Shown in pieces: positions 35,697 to 48,136 of a stretch of 64,000 nt of DNA. The DNA is from Azadirachta indica (Eukaryota; Streptophyta; Magnoliopsida; Sapindales; Meliaceae), in the NCBI GenBank assembly GCA_022749755.1, contig CM040452.1:20912350-20976349 (forward strand), given 5' to 3'. The stretch's first letter is position 1; every line of letters begins with the position of its first letter. The translations under genes and the position numbers were made by a program. The notes under the pieces are model-generated. The model saw nothing but the letters and a program-made list of their open reading frames with translations, was not told the origin of the DNA and made no database searches.

Positions 35697-38600
35697 TTAT
35701 AGGCAACTAAGAATCTCTGCAAGTTTTGAAGCTGCAGCCAAGCCACTAAGTATTGCACCTTCAACATTTGGACTCACACAGAAATCTCCACAGATGGCCA
35801 GTCTCTTATTTCTATCCCAGAGACATTTCTCCCCTTTGGCTATTCTTGCAGCAGGAAAAGCACTTCCCCTGGAAAAACCCAGTTCCACGGCGATAAGGAA
35901 TTGAGAACAAGAACAGATGTTGTACAATGCCAAAAATAAAATAACAAAATGAAGCAGCGTCTCAAGAGAAATATCCTCTGTGCCAGTTCAGATGAAAAAC
36001 TAGATGGCAAATGAACCAGGTCTAAAATTTGAGTAGAATGCAATAACAATAGAAATCTAATGTCTCTGTAGTTGATTTAACGATTGAAAGTAAATATTTT
36101 TAATGCAGATACTGACCATCTATGAGCTTTCCTGAAAATTGGCAGAGGAATACTGAGACCTGTGCCTTGAAATTCTTGGAACATTTCTTCAGCTACTTTT
36201 GTCAACGTAGCATCTGAAGGTTTCTGTAATCCAGTAAGTGCAATTATTCTCTTTGCATACTCCGCTGTTGAATGCAAAACCCATCGTTCACTATAGCATG
36301 AAAAAATAAATGGTTAAAAAAAGGAAAAGGAAAAATACATCAAGATGGAGAACAAAGTTGATCATTTGCGCTATCAGTTAACTACTAATGCAACTCCTTA
36401 CGTTGCTGCAGAACGCCGAGGCTTGGTGCTGTCACAGTGAGCCCAACTCAGAACTTCAGAATTTTGAAATGAGAAGCCTTTTACAGGAATCTGAATCAGG
36501 ATATTCAAGTAGAATCAGACACCAAAGTCTGGAGAAAATATATGATCAGAAAGTGAGTGAAAAAGTTTAAGATGGAAACCAAGTTTCGTTGCAGCAACAG
36601 GAGGGAAAACAGAAAGGTTGATGAAATAGGCAGTTTGGATCATTAAACTACATAAAGTTTTGAGAAATCAGTGTTTTGAAAGTTTTACAGTAGCTTTCAG
36701 AGATGTATAATTAATGTCCTACCGAAGACAAAGGCTCAGCAAATGCCAGCATTACAGCAAAACACGGGTTGACAGGGATATCTTCCAACTTCGCTGTCAA
36801 CTCTGGGGCAAAAGTTAAATCTGTACAAAAATGAAAGGAATACAAAATTTAAATTGTTTCCATCAAATTTAATAATTGGAAAAGATATAATTCATGCCAT
36901 TTTTGCCCCCTCCGAAATGAAGCAAAAGAAGTCATGCTATTTTTTGTGAATTAAATAATATATGCTGTTAATGAAGTGTTGAGGATAAGCAAATGCAAAA
37001 ACACGTTATGGTCAACATAAAAACCAATAGAAACAAAGCAAAATTCCATTTTATTAATTCTAAGTGGTACAAAGAGTTTATCTCATACAATATCAACTGA
37101 AAAAAATGATGCGAAATGTGAAAGAGAATCTGGCTGCATTATTTTATAGATTTCAGCTACGTAAACCAGGAATTAGCAGCAAACTAATCTTCATCATATT
37201 ATACTGTAACAATTTGTTCAGAGATGAGAGAGGAAAAAATCAATATACCAAGAGGAGGTGGCTTCCCTGTTACACGTCTAAACCTTGGAGAAACCACATT
37301 TTTGTCTGATGCAACGACACCCTTAAATTTACCAAGACTTTGTCCATCCAACCCTGACACGGACCACAAATGCTCATCCTCCAACCATTCCAATCTCCCA
37401 ACACCCATACTAAACTTACTTTCCACTCCTGTAGAAAATATTAAGCTTGAACTTTAGGCACTTTTTTAGGTTGAATGTAAATGTAATTAAAGAAAATCGT
37501 AGCATTACTACATACCCGGCTGACGGCATAATGCTTTACAGATAGAATTCATGCCTGGCACACCCACATATATTTTGCTGATTCCATCCTAATGAAATTA
37601 GTATTCAGAAAAATTGTTACCTGAAAAAGAAAAGATATGCAGGCATACAATTTTCTATTTTGTGTCACAATAGTGCATCCAAATTGGACATCTATTTGGA
37701 CAGGATATGATCAATAACACTGAATGAACCAAAAAATGGCTCAACATTGATATGTTATGGTATCCAACGTATTTTTCATCCATCAGAGTTTAAACTGTAT
37801 TTAATACTTATTGATGAAAGCATTGTTTATATGGCTAGCTCAAAGAATTAGAAGAAGTAGCAACATCAAGGATCGGATGTTTCATAGACTCAAGTCTTAA
37901 TTTTAAATCAGACTGTGCAAAAGGCTGCAGCATGTAAAGAATTCCAGGACAAACAAGTAAGAAAACTACAATATTTATTTGTGAAGAAAACTAGTATACA
38001 AAAACATAACCACTCAGCAATATTGACACTCTGGAGAACCAACTAATGATATGAATCCTAACATGCTAATTCATCAGACCCTATGAACTAAAATTTATGA
38101 GTCAGCGCAACATAAATTTCAAACTAGATCCAAATGCCTGCTTAACAAATACCATGCATACCGACATAAGCACTAGGAATTTGTATACTACAGAGGGTTT
38201 GAACCTGTTGCATATCAACGAACCGTTTGGAGGCAAAATTAAAGGAACCAAAATTCACTTTCCACTCATTGACAAGGCCTCCTGATTCCCACTCCCGAAC
38301 AAGAGCCAAAGCATCAATGTTGGTGACTGTAAAATATGGAGCTCCATGGTCGAACAGCAGCTCTTGTCCATCTTCAGAAGTTTCTCTATTTAAATAAAGG
38401 ATGAAACACGTAAAAAGCTATTTCCTTTGTAATATTTGGCAACAGCAAGAAATGTTCGGAGACACATTTACATGTACTACGAATCACTTCAAACAAAGTC
38501 TAACTACAACATTTCCAAATGGAACATTATGCATCACAAGGTAGATAAAATAACTAAAAGAATTCATTGCAGATCCTATTTTCTCAATAATATAATATAT

Positions 38601-38892
38601 CTCCCATTGAAAAGTATTTGTAACCTTCTCTGAGACATGCGGCCACCAGGTCCCCTAGCAGACTCGAACAGAGTTACCGAAACCCCATTTCTGGCTAGAT
38701 TCGAAGCACATACAGCTCCTGAAACTGCCCATTATTGCCACTTTTTATAATTCATAACTTCATTTCATGAAATTTCTTCAATTCATTCTTTACCAGAATT
38801 TTGCTTAGAAAAAAAAAAACGAAGAGAAAGAGTGATAGAGAAAACTCACTTCCACTTCCAACCACGGCAACCTTTGTGACAACGTTGTTCAT
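35697..38892 (-). CDS. Renalase-like FAD/NAD(P)-binding oxidoreductase
   Basis: Nine exons on the minus strand: 38892-38850, 38724-38625, 38385-38205, 37588-37516, 37428-37249, 36820-36723, 36490-36402, 36290-36117 and 35868-35697. They join in frame to 369 residues. The N-terminus is a Rossmann fold, VAVVGSGISGAVCASNLARNG (8-28), followed by FESARGPGGRMSQRR, the second FAD-contact motif of the amine-oxidase/renalase family. FDHGAPYFTV and the end motif LAICGDFCVSPNVEGAILSG, which closes the FAD site, are also present. It resembles Arabidopsis At3g04650 from memory. The substrate in plants is unknown. Exon 2 has two acceptors six bases apart, and only the upstream one keeps the GxGxxG motif. 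No clear transit peptide is visible. Confidence 0.93.
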
Positions 38893-41160
38893 GGTATTCC
38901 TCAACGCTGCTCTGCTTCTCTTCGGTTAAGTGCAGATACTGTTCGGAGAAGCGGTGTCGTTTCGCGATTTAGCTGATTTGCGATCTTGCTTGCAGGGAGC
39001 CAGGGACAACGCAACGAGACACTGGTCACTGGGTAGTTAACCGCGTATTAATTATTAAAATGATATTTTGTAATGATAAGGTTGGGGAAATTTTAGTATA
39101 AAGGCCTATAGTTTACTTAAATTTCATAAACGAACAAATATTTAGAAACTATCATTTGGGATCTCTAATGACTTGGAAGAGTAAAATAGTTGTTGAAAGG
39201 CTCTTAATTATATTATATAAACAGTTGAGGCCCTTTATTGATATTTTATGACAACTTGTTATTTTATAATAAATTTATACAGATATTGATAAAAAAATGT
39301 TGAAAATGATTTTGAGTAAAAAATATATTTTAGAAAAGTATATATGCAAGTGCTTTTAAAAAAAAAAAAAAAAATCTGTTGAAATCCTTTTTGAAAACAA
39401 TTCAAGTACTTTTTTAAGCTAAAAAAGCATTTTCTAGAATAAGATGTGTTGACTGTTTTCAATGCTTGCAAATTCGAATAAAAATGATAACTTATACATG
39501 TCAATTTGGCATAATGTTCAAAGTTTGTTGTAATGAAGTATGATTTTCACATTTCTTTCTTTTTTTTTTTATTTGACTCTAATATGATAATAAAAGAATT
39601 TAGTATTTTATATTATTGCAAATTTATATTATCTTAAGGGTAGCGAGAATAAAAGATTCTTTATTTAAAAACATAATAATAATTTAAGTACTAATTAAAT
39701 TATGGAGCAATAATATTTTTGTCCATAAAATTTTAATAAAATAATACATAATTTGATAATTTTAATAAGTAGTCTTTAGTTATAGTTGCTTGTAATTTCA
39801 TACAAGTCTTTGACGAAATCATTAAAATTAAACAAATTTTTTTTTTTTACAAAAATTTAGAAATGAAAATATTATTATCTCATTAATTATAATTATCAAA
39901 ATTGTATTTTACAAATAAAATATAATTTTTAAATACAAACCATAATTTTCTTTTTAAAACCGAATTTATTTACATCAACCAAATCAATTAACATATGCAA
40001 TAGTCAACAAATTAAACACATTTTAAACTGCAAATCCTATAAAACAATTCTTTGGTTGGGCCATTAACAATTAATGCTCATCCTTATAATGATAAAAATT
40101 TAGTTTAATTTCAATTTAAGCGTTGATTTGATGTGCAATGTAGTCTAAACAATTAAACATCAAATCCTTAAAAAAAAAAAAAAGTTTCAATTTCGTGTTA
40201 ATGTCAATAGAGAGTTGGCTGCATACGGCAGCCTTTTTTGGACCCAAAGTGAACAAAATTTGGGCCTCTAAAGCACGTGTGAATTTCAATTTTAATTTTA
40301 ATTGACCAAAACGCGGTGGTGGCTACGGCTTCAAACTTCAATTGGGAAATATTTAATTAATTTTAATTATGTCAACTTGTCAAATAATTGAAAAATCAAT
40401 AAACAGAGAAATAATTATTAAGTTGTTAAAGGGTGTGATATAGTTAGAAGTCAGTTTTTTAATACAGAGAATAATTTATTAAAAGCATATGTTTACTAGT
40501 TGAGATAATAATATTTGTTTCCTTAATCTTTATAATTTCCATAAATATTAACGTTGGGATAATAACTTCTAAATTTTATATCTTCATAAAATAAGCATAT
40601 AATTCCTTTGTTTATCTCAGATAAATCTCTTATCTTTATTGAAATGATAAAATTAAACTTATAATTTCAAATTTTGACTTAATTTTAAATAACATTGCAA
40701 TTAACCTTAATATGAGCAGAGAAATTACATCTTTCATAAAATAAAAAATAATCATCCCATTAAATTTTCACAAAATCTATCAAAAATCTTCACCACAAAA
40801 TATATCTCATTGTTATTAGATAAAATCTATTTATTAGTTCGATTAAAAATTAAATACAGACCCAAAGCTACATAATTTTAATAACATTCAATACGAGTGA
40901 CATGATTTCATTTTATAAATATATAAATATGCATAAATTTAAGTATTATGTATATGTACAAACTAATATGACACATATTCTTTATTAAATCAATTCGTGT
41001 AATAATTTGTAAATTTAGTATTGTTGTTATAAATTTCAACTAGAACAAATTATAACGAGTAAAAACATAATTCTTCTCACATAAGATTGAGATGGGGTAG
41101 GATTTTCAATTATACAACATGAAAAATAAATAAATAAAAAGGTTTAAGGGAGGTTAATAA
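38893..41160. other. AT-rich intergenic DNA between divergent genes
   Basis: More than 2 kb, very AT-rich, with poly-A and poly-T tracts (for example 39356-39374, 39837-39849, 40170-40183). No coding region, RNA gene or intact element is visible. Confidence 0.6.
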
Positions 41161-41176
41161 TGCCAGATCAGCAGTA

Positions 41177-41221
41177 CACGTGGCAAAGGAATGACTGAGT
41201 CATGAGGTATGACTTGTTGAC
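41177..41221 (+). promoter_or_regulatory. ABRE/G-box and W-box-like elements upstream of the kinase gene
   Basis: CACGTGGC (41177-41184) is an ABA-response element type G-box. TGACTGAGTCA (about 41192-41202) is a bZIP-like palindrome, and TTGACA (about 41217-41222) is a W-box-like core. Together they suggest stress or ABA control, in line with the cold-signalling role of CRPK1, but this is inference. Confidence 0.45.
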
Positions 41222-41687
41222 AATCATATTTACGCGCCACCCTGCGCGCTTTCGTTCGTCTTACCTTCGTTCTCAAATACGTACTTAAAGGACGCACCCA
41301 GACACAGCAACGAAGAAGAAAATTCAAAGTGCGTATGTGTCCCTTCGTGGACTTTCTCTAGACTATTTCATTTCACTGATTCCACCTGCTTCTGTCTCTT
41401 AACTTGCGCATCTTTCTCTCTTCTTCTCTCTACCGATCGCCTGCTTTTCTTCCTGAGCTTTTTGAGGTAAGCTTTGCCTTTCTCTTAGTTTTTTTTTTTT
41501 TTTAATTCGTTGTTCTTATTGGAGAAAAAAATGGTAGGGTTAAGATCAAAATAGAAATAAAACCCATGTCGGATTTTTTTTGTTCTTGTTTCAGTTACTA
41601 TCTAGTTAATTTCTCCCTGCTTGCTGACAGATTCGCCAGATTCGCCTAGATTGTTGAATTGTTCTGTGGGTTTTATTTTTTTTGCTT

Positions 41688-41991
41688 AATTATTTGTATT
41701 ATTTATTTATTTATTGGTTTTGACTATTTTAGTTTATTTCTTAGGTTAGGGGTATGAAATTCTGATTCTTAAATGCATATTGCATGGTACAAACGGATCA
41801 TAGCATTTCACACCTTTCCACTTCCTCCAAATTTGTAGATACCCGAATTTCGTTTCTTAATTATTTGTATTATTATTTATTTATTTTTGGGTTTAATTAG
41901 TGTAGTTTACTTGCTATGGTAGGAGTATGAAATTCTGATTACTAAACGCATATTGCAAGGCGTGGTACTAATGGGTCGCTGCATTTCACAC
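41688..41991 (+). repeat. Tandem duplication of about 170 bp in the leader intron
   Basis: Segment 41688-41813 recurs, diverged, at 41858-41991. Both run from TTATTTGTATTATT through a block GTATGAAATTCTGATT to GCATTTCACAC. Similarity is about 80% by eye. Confidence 0.7.
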
Positions 41992-41998
41992 TGTTTCA

Positions 41999-42138
41999 AG
42001 ATAGCTGAATTTCAATTGCTAGATGCTTAGCAAAGATTGTTGAAGCTTCGATTTGTAACTGTTCTCGAATTTAAGATAGCTGAATTTCAATTTTTGGATG
42101 CTTAACTAAGTTTGTTGAAGCTTCAATTTGGTACTATT
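41999..42138 (+). repeat. Tandem duplication of 75 bp in the leader intron
   Basis: AGATAGCTGAATTTCAATT starts at 41999 and again at 42074. Each copy continues with a GATGCTTA block and TTGTTGAAGCTTC. It directly follows the 170-bp duplication. Confidence 0.75.
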
Positions 42139-42348
42139 CTTAAATGTGAAGATAAAACTGAAATATGAAGAAAATTTTATGTCTTTTTGGTTACTTTAAC
42201 TTTTTTTTTTTTTTTACAAAGTTATGCGTCTGTATTGACATTTTTTTTTCCAATGTTTCAGTTTCCAGGTCATTGAAGTGGTTTTATTTGAAGCATCAGC
42301 TGATCACTGAGTAGATATATTGGTTGGTCAGTGGTACATTATACAGTC

Positions 42349-44520
42349 ATGCCTTGTTTTTCTTTCCTATTTGGTAGAAGGGACTCCTTGAGAAACCAAT
42401 TTTCTGAAGTAGATGAAGGTAAATTGCAACACATGCTGAACATGGATTGCCATCTAACTGAAAATGTGGTTTTCTTATATTGTCAGCAAATATTATGCCA
42501 ATAAAAGGCTTCTAATCAGCTTCATGTGTTGACAGAATTTTCAGGCATTCTAAAGGCTAAACTCTACAGTTACAAAGAATTAAGAATTGCCACTGACGAT
42601 TTTAGTCTGACCAATAAAATTGGGGAGGGTGGTTTTGGTTCTGTGTATAAGGTAACCACATTTTAGTGTTCAGTTTATCAACTTGATGTAACGTGTTCTT
42701 TTATACTCTTTGTTGGTTCCTTTCTTCTTCAAAAGCCTGAAATCTAAAAAATTTGTTGGATGGTCAGGGACGGCTTAAAGATGGAAAGATAGCTGCTATA
42801 AAAGTTCTTTCAGCTGAATCAAGGCAAGGTGCTAAGGAATTCTTGACAGAGATTAAAGTAATTTCAGAAATAGAGCATGAAAACTTAGTAAAGCTCTATG
42901 GCTGTTGTGTGGAAGGAAATCACAGAATTTTAGTTTACAAGTTCCTTGAGAATAATAGCCTTGCACAAACACTTATTGGTAATTTTCTTAATTTAGTTCT
43001 TGCTCTAGAAGTCCTTTGTTAGAGACAATGCTTCATATCACCAATAAGTTTCTTCATGTTGGATACTTTTGCAATATGCCTTTGCCATAATTTCTTTCTC
43101 ATTTTACTACGAATCTAATATGAAATCACTAATGTTATGTAGAAAGGTATCTCACTTGATAGATATACACAATACTTTCAGTAATATCATTCTGTTAAAC
43201 AGAACTTGAATGCTCTGGTTTCACCTTCAGGTGGAGGGCACAGTAGCATGCAGTTTAGTTGGCGGACAAGAACTAAAATTTGCATAGGGATTGCACGTGG
43301 GCTTGCATTTCTTCATGAGGAAGTACGGCCACACATTGTTCATAGAGATATCAAAGCAAGCAATATTCTCCTAGACAAAGACCTGACACCCAGAATTTCA
43401 GATTTTGGTCTTGCAAAGCTTATCCCGCCCAACATGACTCATGTTAGCACTCGTGTAGCTGGAACAATGTGAGTTCCAGCTTTGCAGATTCTTGTTAAGT
43501 TTATGCGTTTATTGTTTGGTATCAGGACTACTATCATTAAAAGAGACTGCTGCTAGAAATATTTGAAACTAATTGATGGAAATTTAACTTTCATGTTCAT
43601 TGATGGTTTCAGAGGTTATCTAGCACCAGAGTACGCAATAAGAGGGCAATTGACACGAAAAGCAGATATTTACAGTTTTGGTGTCCTCCTCATGGAAATA
43701 GTCAGTGGGAGGTGTAACACAAATATGCGATTGCCATTTGAAGAGCAATATCTTCTAGAAAGGGTATGAAATTTTACTCCTCAAAGCTAGAGTATGAATA
43801 TTGAACTGAAATGTTGATATCATGGGTTCTAGTAGATGGCATAAACTCCTGGACTTCTTGGTTGTTGGGCATTTTTTCTTAGAAAATTTGGTCTGAAGTT
43901 CTTATGAAATCATGTAACATTTAGCTCACCCTTATCAACCATGTATATAACTAGGCTGATTTTTATGGGAGTGATCATTCTCTAGATATATCATGGACAA
44001 TAATGACAAAAAAACCCTACTTTCATCATGAAAATTGGGTTGTTTTAATATTGAAATGGATTACAGTGAAATCCTGCAAATGGCCAGTTACATAAGAGTA
44101 TGCATTGTTCATGACATACTGATTCTCCTGCTGCAGACATGGGAGTTATACGAGCGAAAAGAGTTGGTTGTGCTAGTGGATACAGCATTGGCTGGCAATT
44201 TTGACGCCGAGGAAGCTTGTAGATTCTTAAAGATCGGTCTTCTCTGCACTCAGGACACTCCAAAGCTCCGGCCATCCATGTCCACTGTGGTAAGGATGTT
44301 AATGGGTGAGAAAAACATTGATGACAATAAAATTACAAAGCCAGGATTAATTTCTGATTTCATGGACCTCAAAGTAAGAGGTCCCCAGAAAACTAAGTTG
44401 GAAACAAAATCTTCATCTTCTTATAATAGCTCAGACAATCCGGACAACTCAAACTTGTCATCTGGAGCTACAAGTGCTGCTACTATGACTTTTACAGTAT
44501 CATATGATAGAAGCACTTAA
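42349..44520 (+). CDS. CRPK1-like receptor-like cytoplasmic kinase
   Basis: Six coding exons (42349-42418, 42536-42651, 42768-42978, 43231-43468, 43613-43763, 44137-44520) give 389 residues. A short N-terminus without signal peptide or membrane helix leads into a complete Ser/Thr kinase domain. It shows glycine loop GEGGFG (53-58), catalytic Lys74 in [12 protein letters not shown] with Asp172, DFG (190-192) and [13 protein letters not shown]. Arg before the catalytic Asp makes it an RD kinase. The tail is Ser/Asn-rich. Layout and sequence match the CRPK1 (At1g16670) group of cytoplasmic kinases, known for phosphorylating 14-3-3 proteins in cold response. Met1-Pro-Cys3 has no N-myristoylation glycine, but Cys3 could be palmitoylated. 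Orthology to CRPK1 itself is likely but unproven. Confidence 0.92.
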
Positions 44521-45179
44521 ACATTAAAAAAATTGTAATCTAATTTGTATCTTCATTTTTTAGTTTTGAGGCTTGTGGATAAATTGTGTAATTTTGTATT
44601 TTGTATTGCTTCAGAGTTTGCACTAGGCATTTAGCCAAAGGTAGTAATCTCTTGTAAATGGAAAATTTTTCTGAGTGTCGATTTCTCTCCAAAGATAATA
44701 ATTGCACAATAATGAGTTGTCATGATTGAGATTAATGGTTAAAAAATGACAAGTCAAAAGTTTCTAAGTTAAAGAGCACAATGACCCTTTATTCAACTAA
44801 TATATCAGTCTTGGTTTCAGCATCTGAAAATTTTTTATTAATTTTGAACAATTAATCTATTTAATCCAATGGTGTAGTGAATTGTTTGAGTTAGCATATA
44901 AAATATTATTCTTTAAATTTATATTGTAATAATTGTTCTTTCCCAATTGAGGGCCGTCTTTTTATTTGGAGGACTTGGGGCAGGCTTTCCCGATTGTCAA
45001 GCTCCACAATTATGAATCACTGATAATAATTCAGAAAAAATTGAAGGTAGAAACAAATATGTAAATGTCAAATGAAATTACTGTTAAGGTAATTACAAAA
45101 ACATTCAATTATTCCATTCTCAGTTAAAAAAAAAAAAAAAAAAGAGGCATCTCAAGGCAACAATACATTATACATTCAG
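44521..45179. other. Convergent intergenic gap
   Basis: 3' region of the kinase gene, then AT-rich DNA and a poly-A tract (45127-45143). Nothing else is seen. Confidence 0.55.
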
Positions 45180-48136
45180 TCATTTTCTCCGACTCCCCCT
45201 TCGCTTCTCCATTCTTTTCTTTGGCAACCCGAGAATATTCACAAACCTGTGATGCACAGGTTCCCAAGAGCCACTCCAATTATCATCCTAGTAGCACACC
45301 CAATCAGAACCACTTGCCAACCGATGCAAAGAAAGAACGAGAAGAGCCTCGATCTTTTGCCTCCGAGTTATCAGAATTCTCACATTTTTTTGAGTAAGGC
45401 TTTCCGCACAATCCTGAAATCCCATCCAATGAGCTATTATCAAATGTATCAAATTGTTTTCCTTGTGGTATGGGTCCTATGAGATGGTTATATGAGACAT
45501 CAAAATATGCAAGGAAGGTGAGATTGGCTAGTTGTCGTGGAATTTCTCCTGAAAGCATGTTATAAGAGAGGTCCAGTGATTCTAGCTACGTCAGGTTGCG
45601 TAATGGTGAGGGGATATGAGCTCGAAGATTATTATTGGAGAGGTTGAGAGAATGAAGTCCTTTTAAATTGGTAATTGATTCAGGAATTTCGACTGAATAA
45701 TGCCTGTCAGGAGATTCGATATCTTCCAATATTTTATCTCCGTGCCTTAGTTGTTCATTGGTAACGAGTAATCAACGAGGCCATATTGTGTAAAATCCTG
45801 CAGATCATCACTTGGCAATAGTTCATCCTCCACATATCTCCAACTCCTTGCATTGGCAGCTTTCATGGCATTCCAACACTCTGATGTATTTTGATGGAAG
45901 TTTACCTGTAAATTGATTATGAGAGCGATCAAGAATGCGCAGTTTGGGAAACTCGAAATCTGTTTCAGGCTCCTGCATAACACCGTGGAATTCGTTGGAT
46001 CGCAGGACTAACACCTCTAACTCCGGAGGACTTCCCAACCAAAAGGGGAAAGTGTCACTGATTTGATTATTTCCAAGATCAAGAAATTCTAACACTGTGC
46101 AATGGGCAAATGATCTTGTAATTCTCCCTTGGAATTGATTGTAGCTTCAATCAATAATTCTCAACTTTGTTCCGCCAGTGAAACTTGGAAGGCTCCCTTG
46201 AAATTGGTTGTTCTGCAACTTTAACAATGATAGTTGATAACTGAGGTTCCCCAAGCACCGTGGAAGCCCGCCACTTAAGCCATTGTAAGACAAATCAAGA
46301 AGCTTAAGCCGATTCAAATTGCATATCGATGGTGGAATTTCTCCGGTTAGCTTATTGTTGGAAACAAGATAGGAAGAAGTGGAAACTGGTGGAACTGCTA
46401 GTGATCCTTGCAGCTCATTAGACCTAAGGTCTAAAGTGACAAGATAATTCCGTGGAAGAAGAACAGGATATTGGTCAAACCCTGTTAAAGGGTTGTATGA
46501 CAGGTTCAACGATTCCAAACCTAATCTATTCTTATGTTTAACAGCCACCTTGGTATTTGACCACTTATCTTGTTGGAGGAAAGGTCTAGCCACGACAATT
46601 TATCTTGGTTCCGCAGGAAATTTGGGAACTTGTCAAGGTTATAGGAACCTAAACCAAGGACCCAGAATTTCTGAAGATAGGAATTAACAGCGGTTTCGAT
46701 GAGAATAGTTAAACTGTTTAACGAGAGATTTAACACTTCTAATCTCTTGAGATTAGGGAGAAACATTTGTAGCTTCACTGTGCCACTCAGTTTGTTTGAA
46801 TAAAGGTCAATCAATCTAAGAGTCTTAATTTCAAAGATTGAGACAGGAATTGGACCTTCCAGTTGGTTGAGTGAAACCTCTAGAACACGCAATTGGGGTT
46901 AGGTTCCAGATTTGGGATGGGATATTACCAGTCAGTTGATTAGACTTAAGCGTTAGGACTGCTAACTGGTTCAGGTTCATGAACCAATGAGGGATTGGAC
47001 CATTCAATTGGTTGTGATTCGACTCTGGATGACTAAGAAGTGTTAGATTCATGAGCCAAGGGGGAATCTCACCACCTAGGTTTAAAGCAGACAGGCCTAA
47101 ATGAGTGAGTTTGGTCTGCTTACCTGTCTAAGACAATGAATGAGGAGTTTGACCTCAGAAATTGTTAAAAGAAAGATCCAAAAAACTTGGTTGGGAAAGA
47201 TTACTGACTGAATATGGTATTTGGCCTGAAAAATAGCTTCCACAGATGTCCAATTCTTGAAAAAGAAGCAAGATTTCCAATGGAACTGGGTAACTCAGAT
47301 GAAAAATTGTTGAAGGCAATCTTCATGTGAAAGAGCTTGGTAAGCTTAGCAATTGAAGACGGAACTTTTCCTGTGAAGCTGCAACGACTAATGTCCAAGT
47401 AAGAGGGCTGGCCTCCTGGTCAAATTCTGTTAAATTTCCAGTGAGATATACATTGGAACTCACACTAAGAAAGTGAAGATTGGGTAACTGAAAAAATCTT
47501 TTCCAGAAATCTAACTTGCAATCTACAGTTTCTAAGAGATAAAATACTTATTGCAGATAAATTATGAAATCAGGTACTGAAGAAAAAATGTTCACATAAC
47601 TAAGATAAAGTATTTTGAGGTTGGCTAAGCTTTCAAATAGAGTTTTGAGACCTGGCTTTTGGCGCCTCAGTGGATTTCCAGATAGATCAAGGGATACCAA
47701 GCTGGAAAGTTCTAAGATCTCAAATGGTACTTGACCTGAAAAGCCAGACAAAGAGAATTTTAGATGCCATAACCTCAGACAGGTTAATGACTCCAGAGGG
47801 GATTTCAGATTTATTGAAGTCATTATCCGCGAGGCTAAGCCATTGGAGATGTACAAGCTTGAAGAGACTGCTCCTAGAGTTGATAGAACCGTAAAGGTAA
47901 CTACTAGTGAGGTCAATTCTGATCACATCACCAGTTTCCTCATTGCACTCGACGCCATCCCAAAAGCAGCAGTTACTCGTTTGTTCTTCCAACTTCCAGG
48001 AAGTAACTCTAGGATAAGCATAAGGATCAGAAGAAGCATGCTGGGAAATTGTAAGGCTCTCCTTGAATTGAAGCAAGGCAGAACGCTCCTGTTTCATGGC
48101 AAAGAGACTGCTGCATACAAGAAGTGAGCAAGACAA
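45180..48136 (-). pseudogene. Decayed leucine-rich-repeat receptor-like protein (RLP)
   Basis: On the minus strand a Cf-9/Ve1-type RLP can be followed from end to end, but in many frames. A signal-peptide-like start at 48136 leads to an N-terminal LRR cap with CCFWDGVECN. Extracellular LRR blocks (LxxLxLxxN, GxIPxxI) are scattered through 47916-45823. Then come the GEIPRQLANLTFLAYFDVSYN-type terminal repeats and the GLCGKPYSKKC juxtamembrane cap (45558-45304). Even the membrane helix and basic tail remain, ending in EKRRGSRRK at 45182-45205, but in shifted frames. At least seven frameshifts or stops separate the pieces, including a stop right after the acidic juxtamembrane part, so no functional receptor can be made. 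Such genes serve in immunity and form fast-changing families. Intact relatives may lie elsewhere. Confidence 0.88.

Larger units (their letters stand above)
41469..42261 (+). other. Intron in the 5' untranslated region of the kinase gene
   Basis: A strong donor GAG/GTAAGC at 41468/41469 follows a CT-rich leader, and a TTTCAG acceptor precedes the exon with the start codon (a second acceptor lies six bases on). The intron holds two sets of internal tandem duplications. Leader introns often enhance plant gene expression. Confidence 0.55.

Noticed and set aside
38718..38724. Downstream acceptor as the main start of exon 2 in the renalase-like gene
   Set aside because: It would break the GxGxxG motif; the upstream acceptor keeps the frame and the motif.
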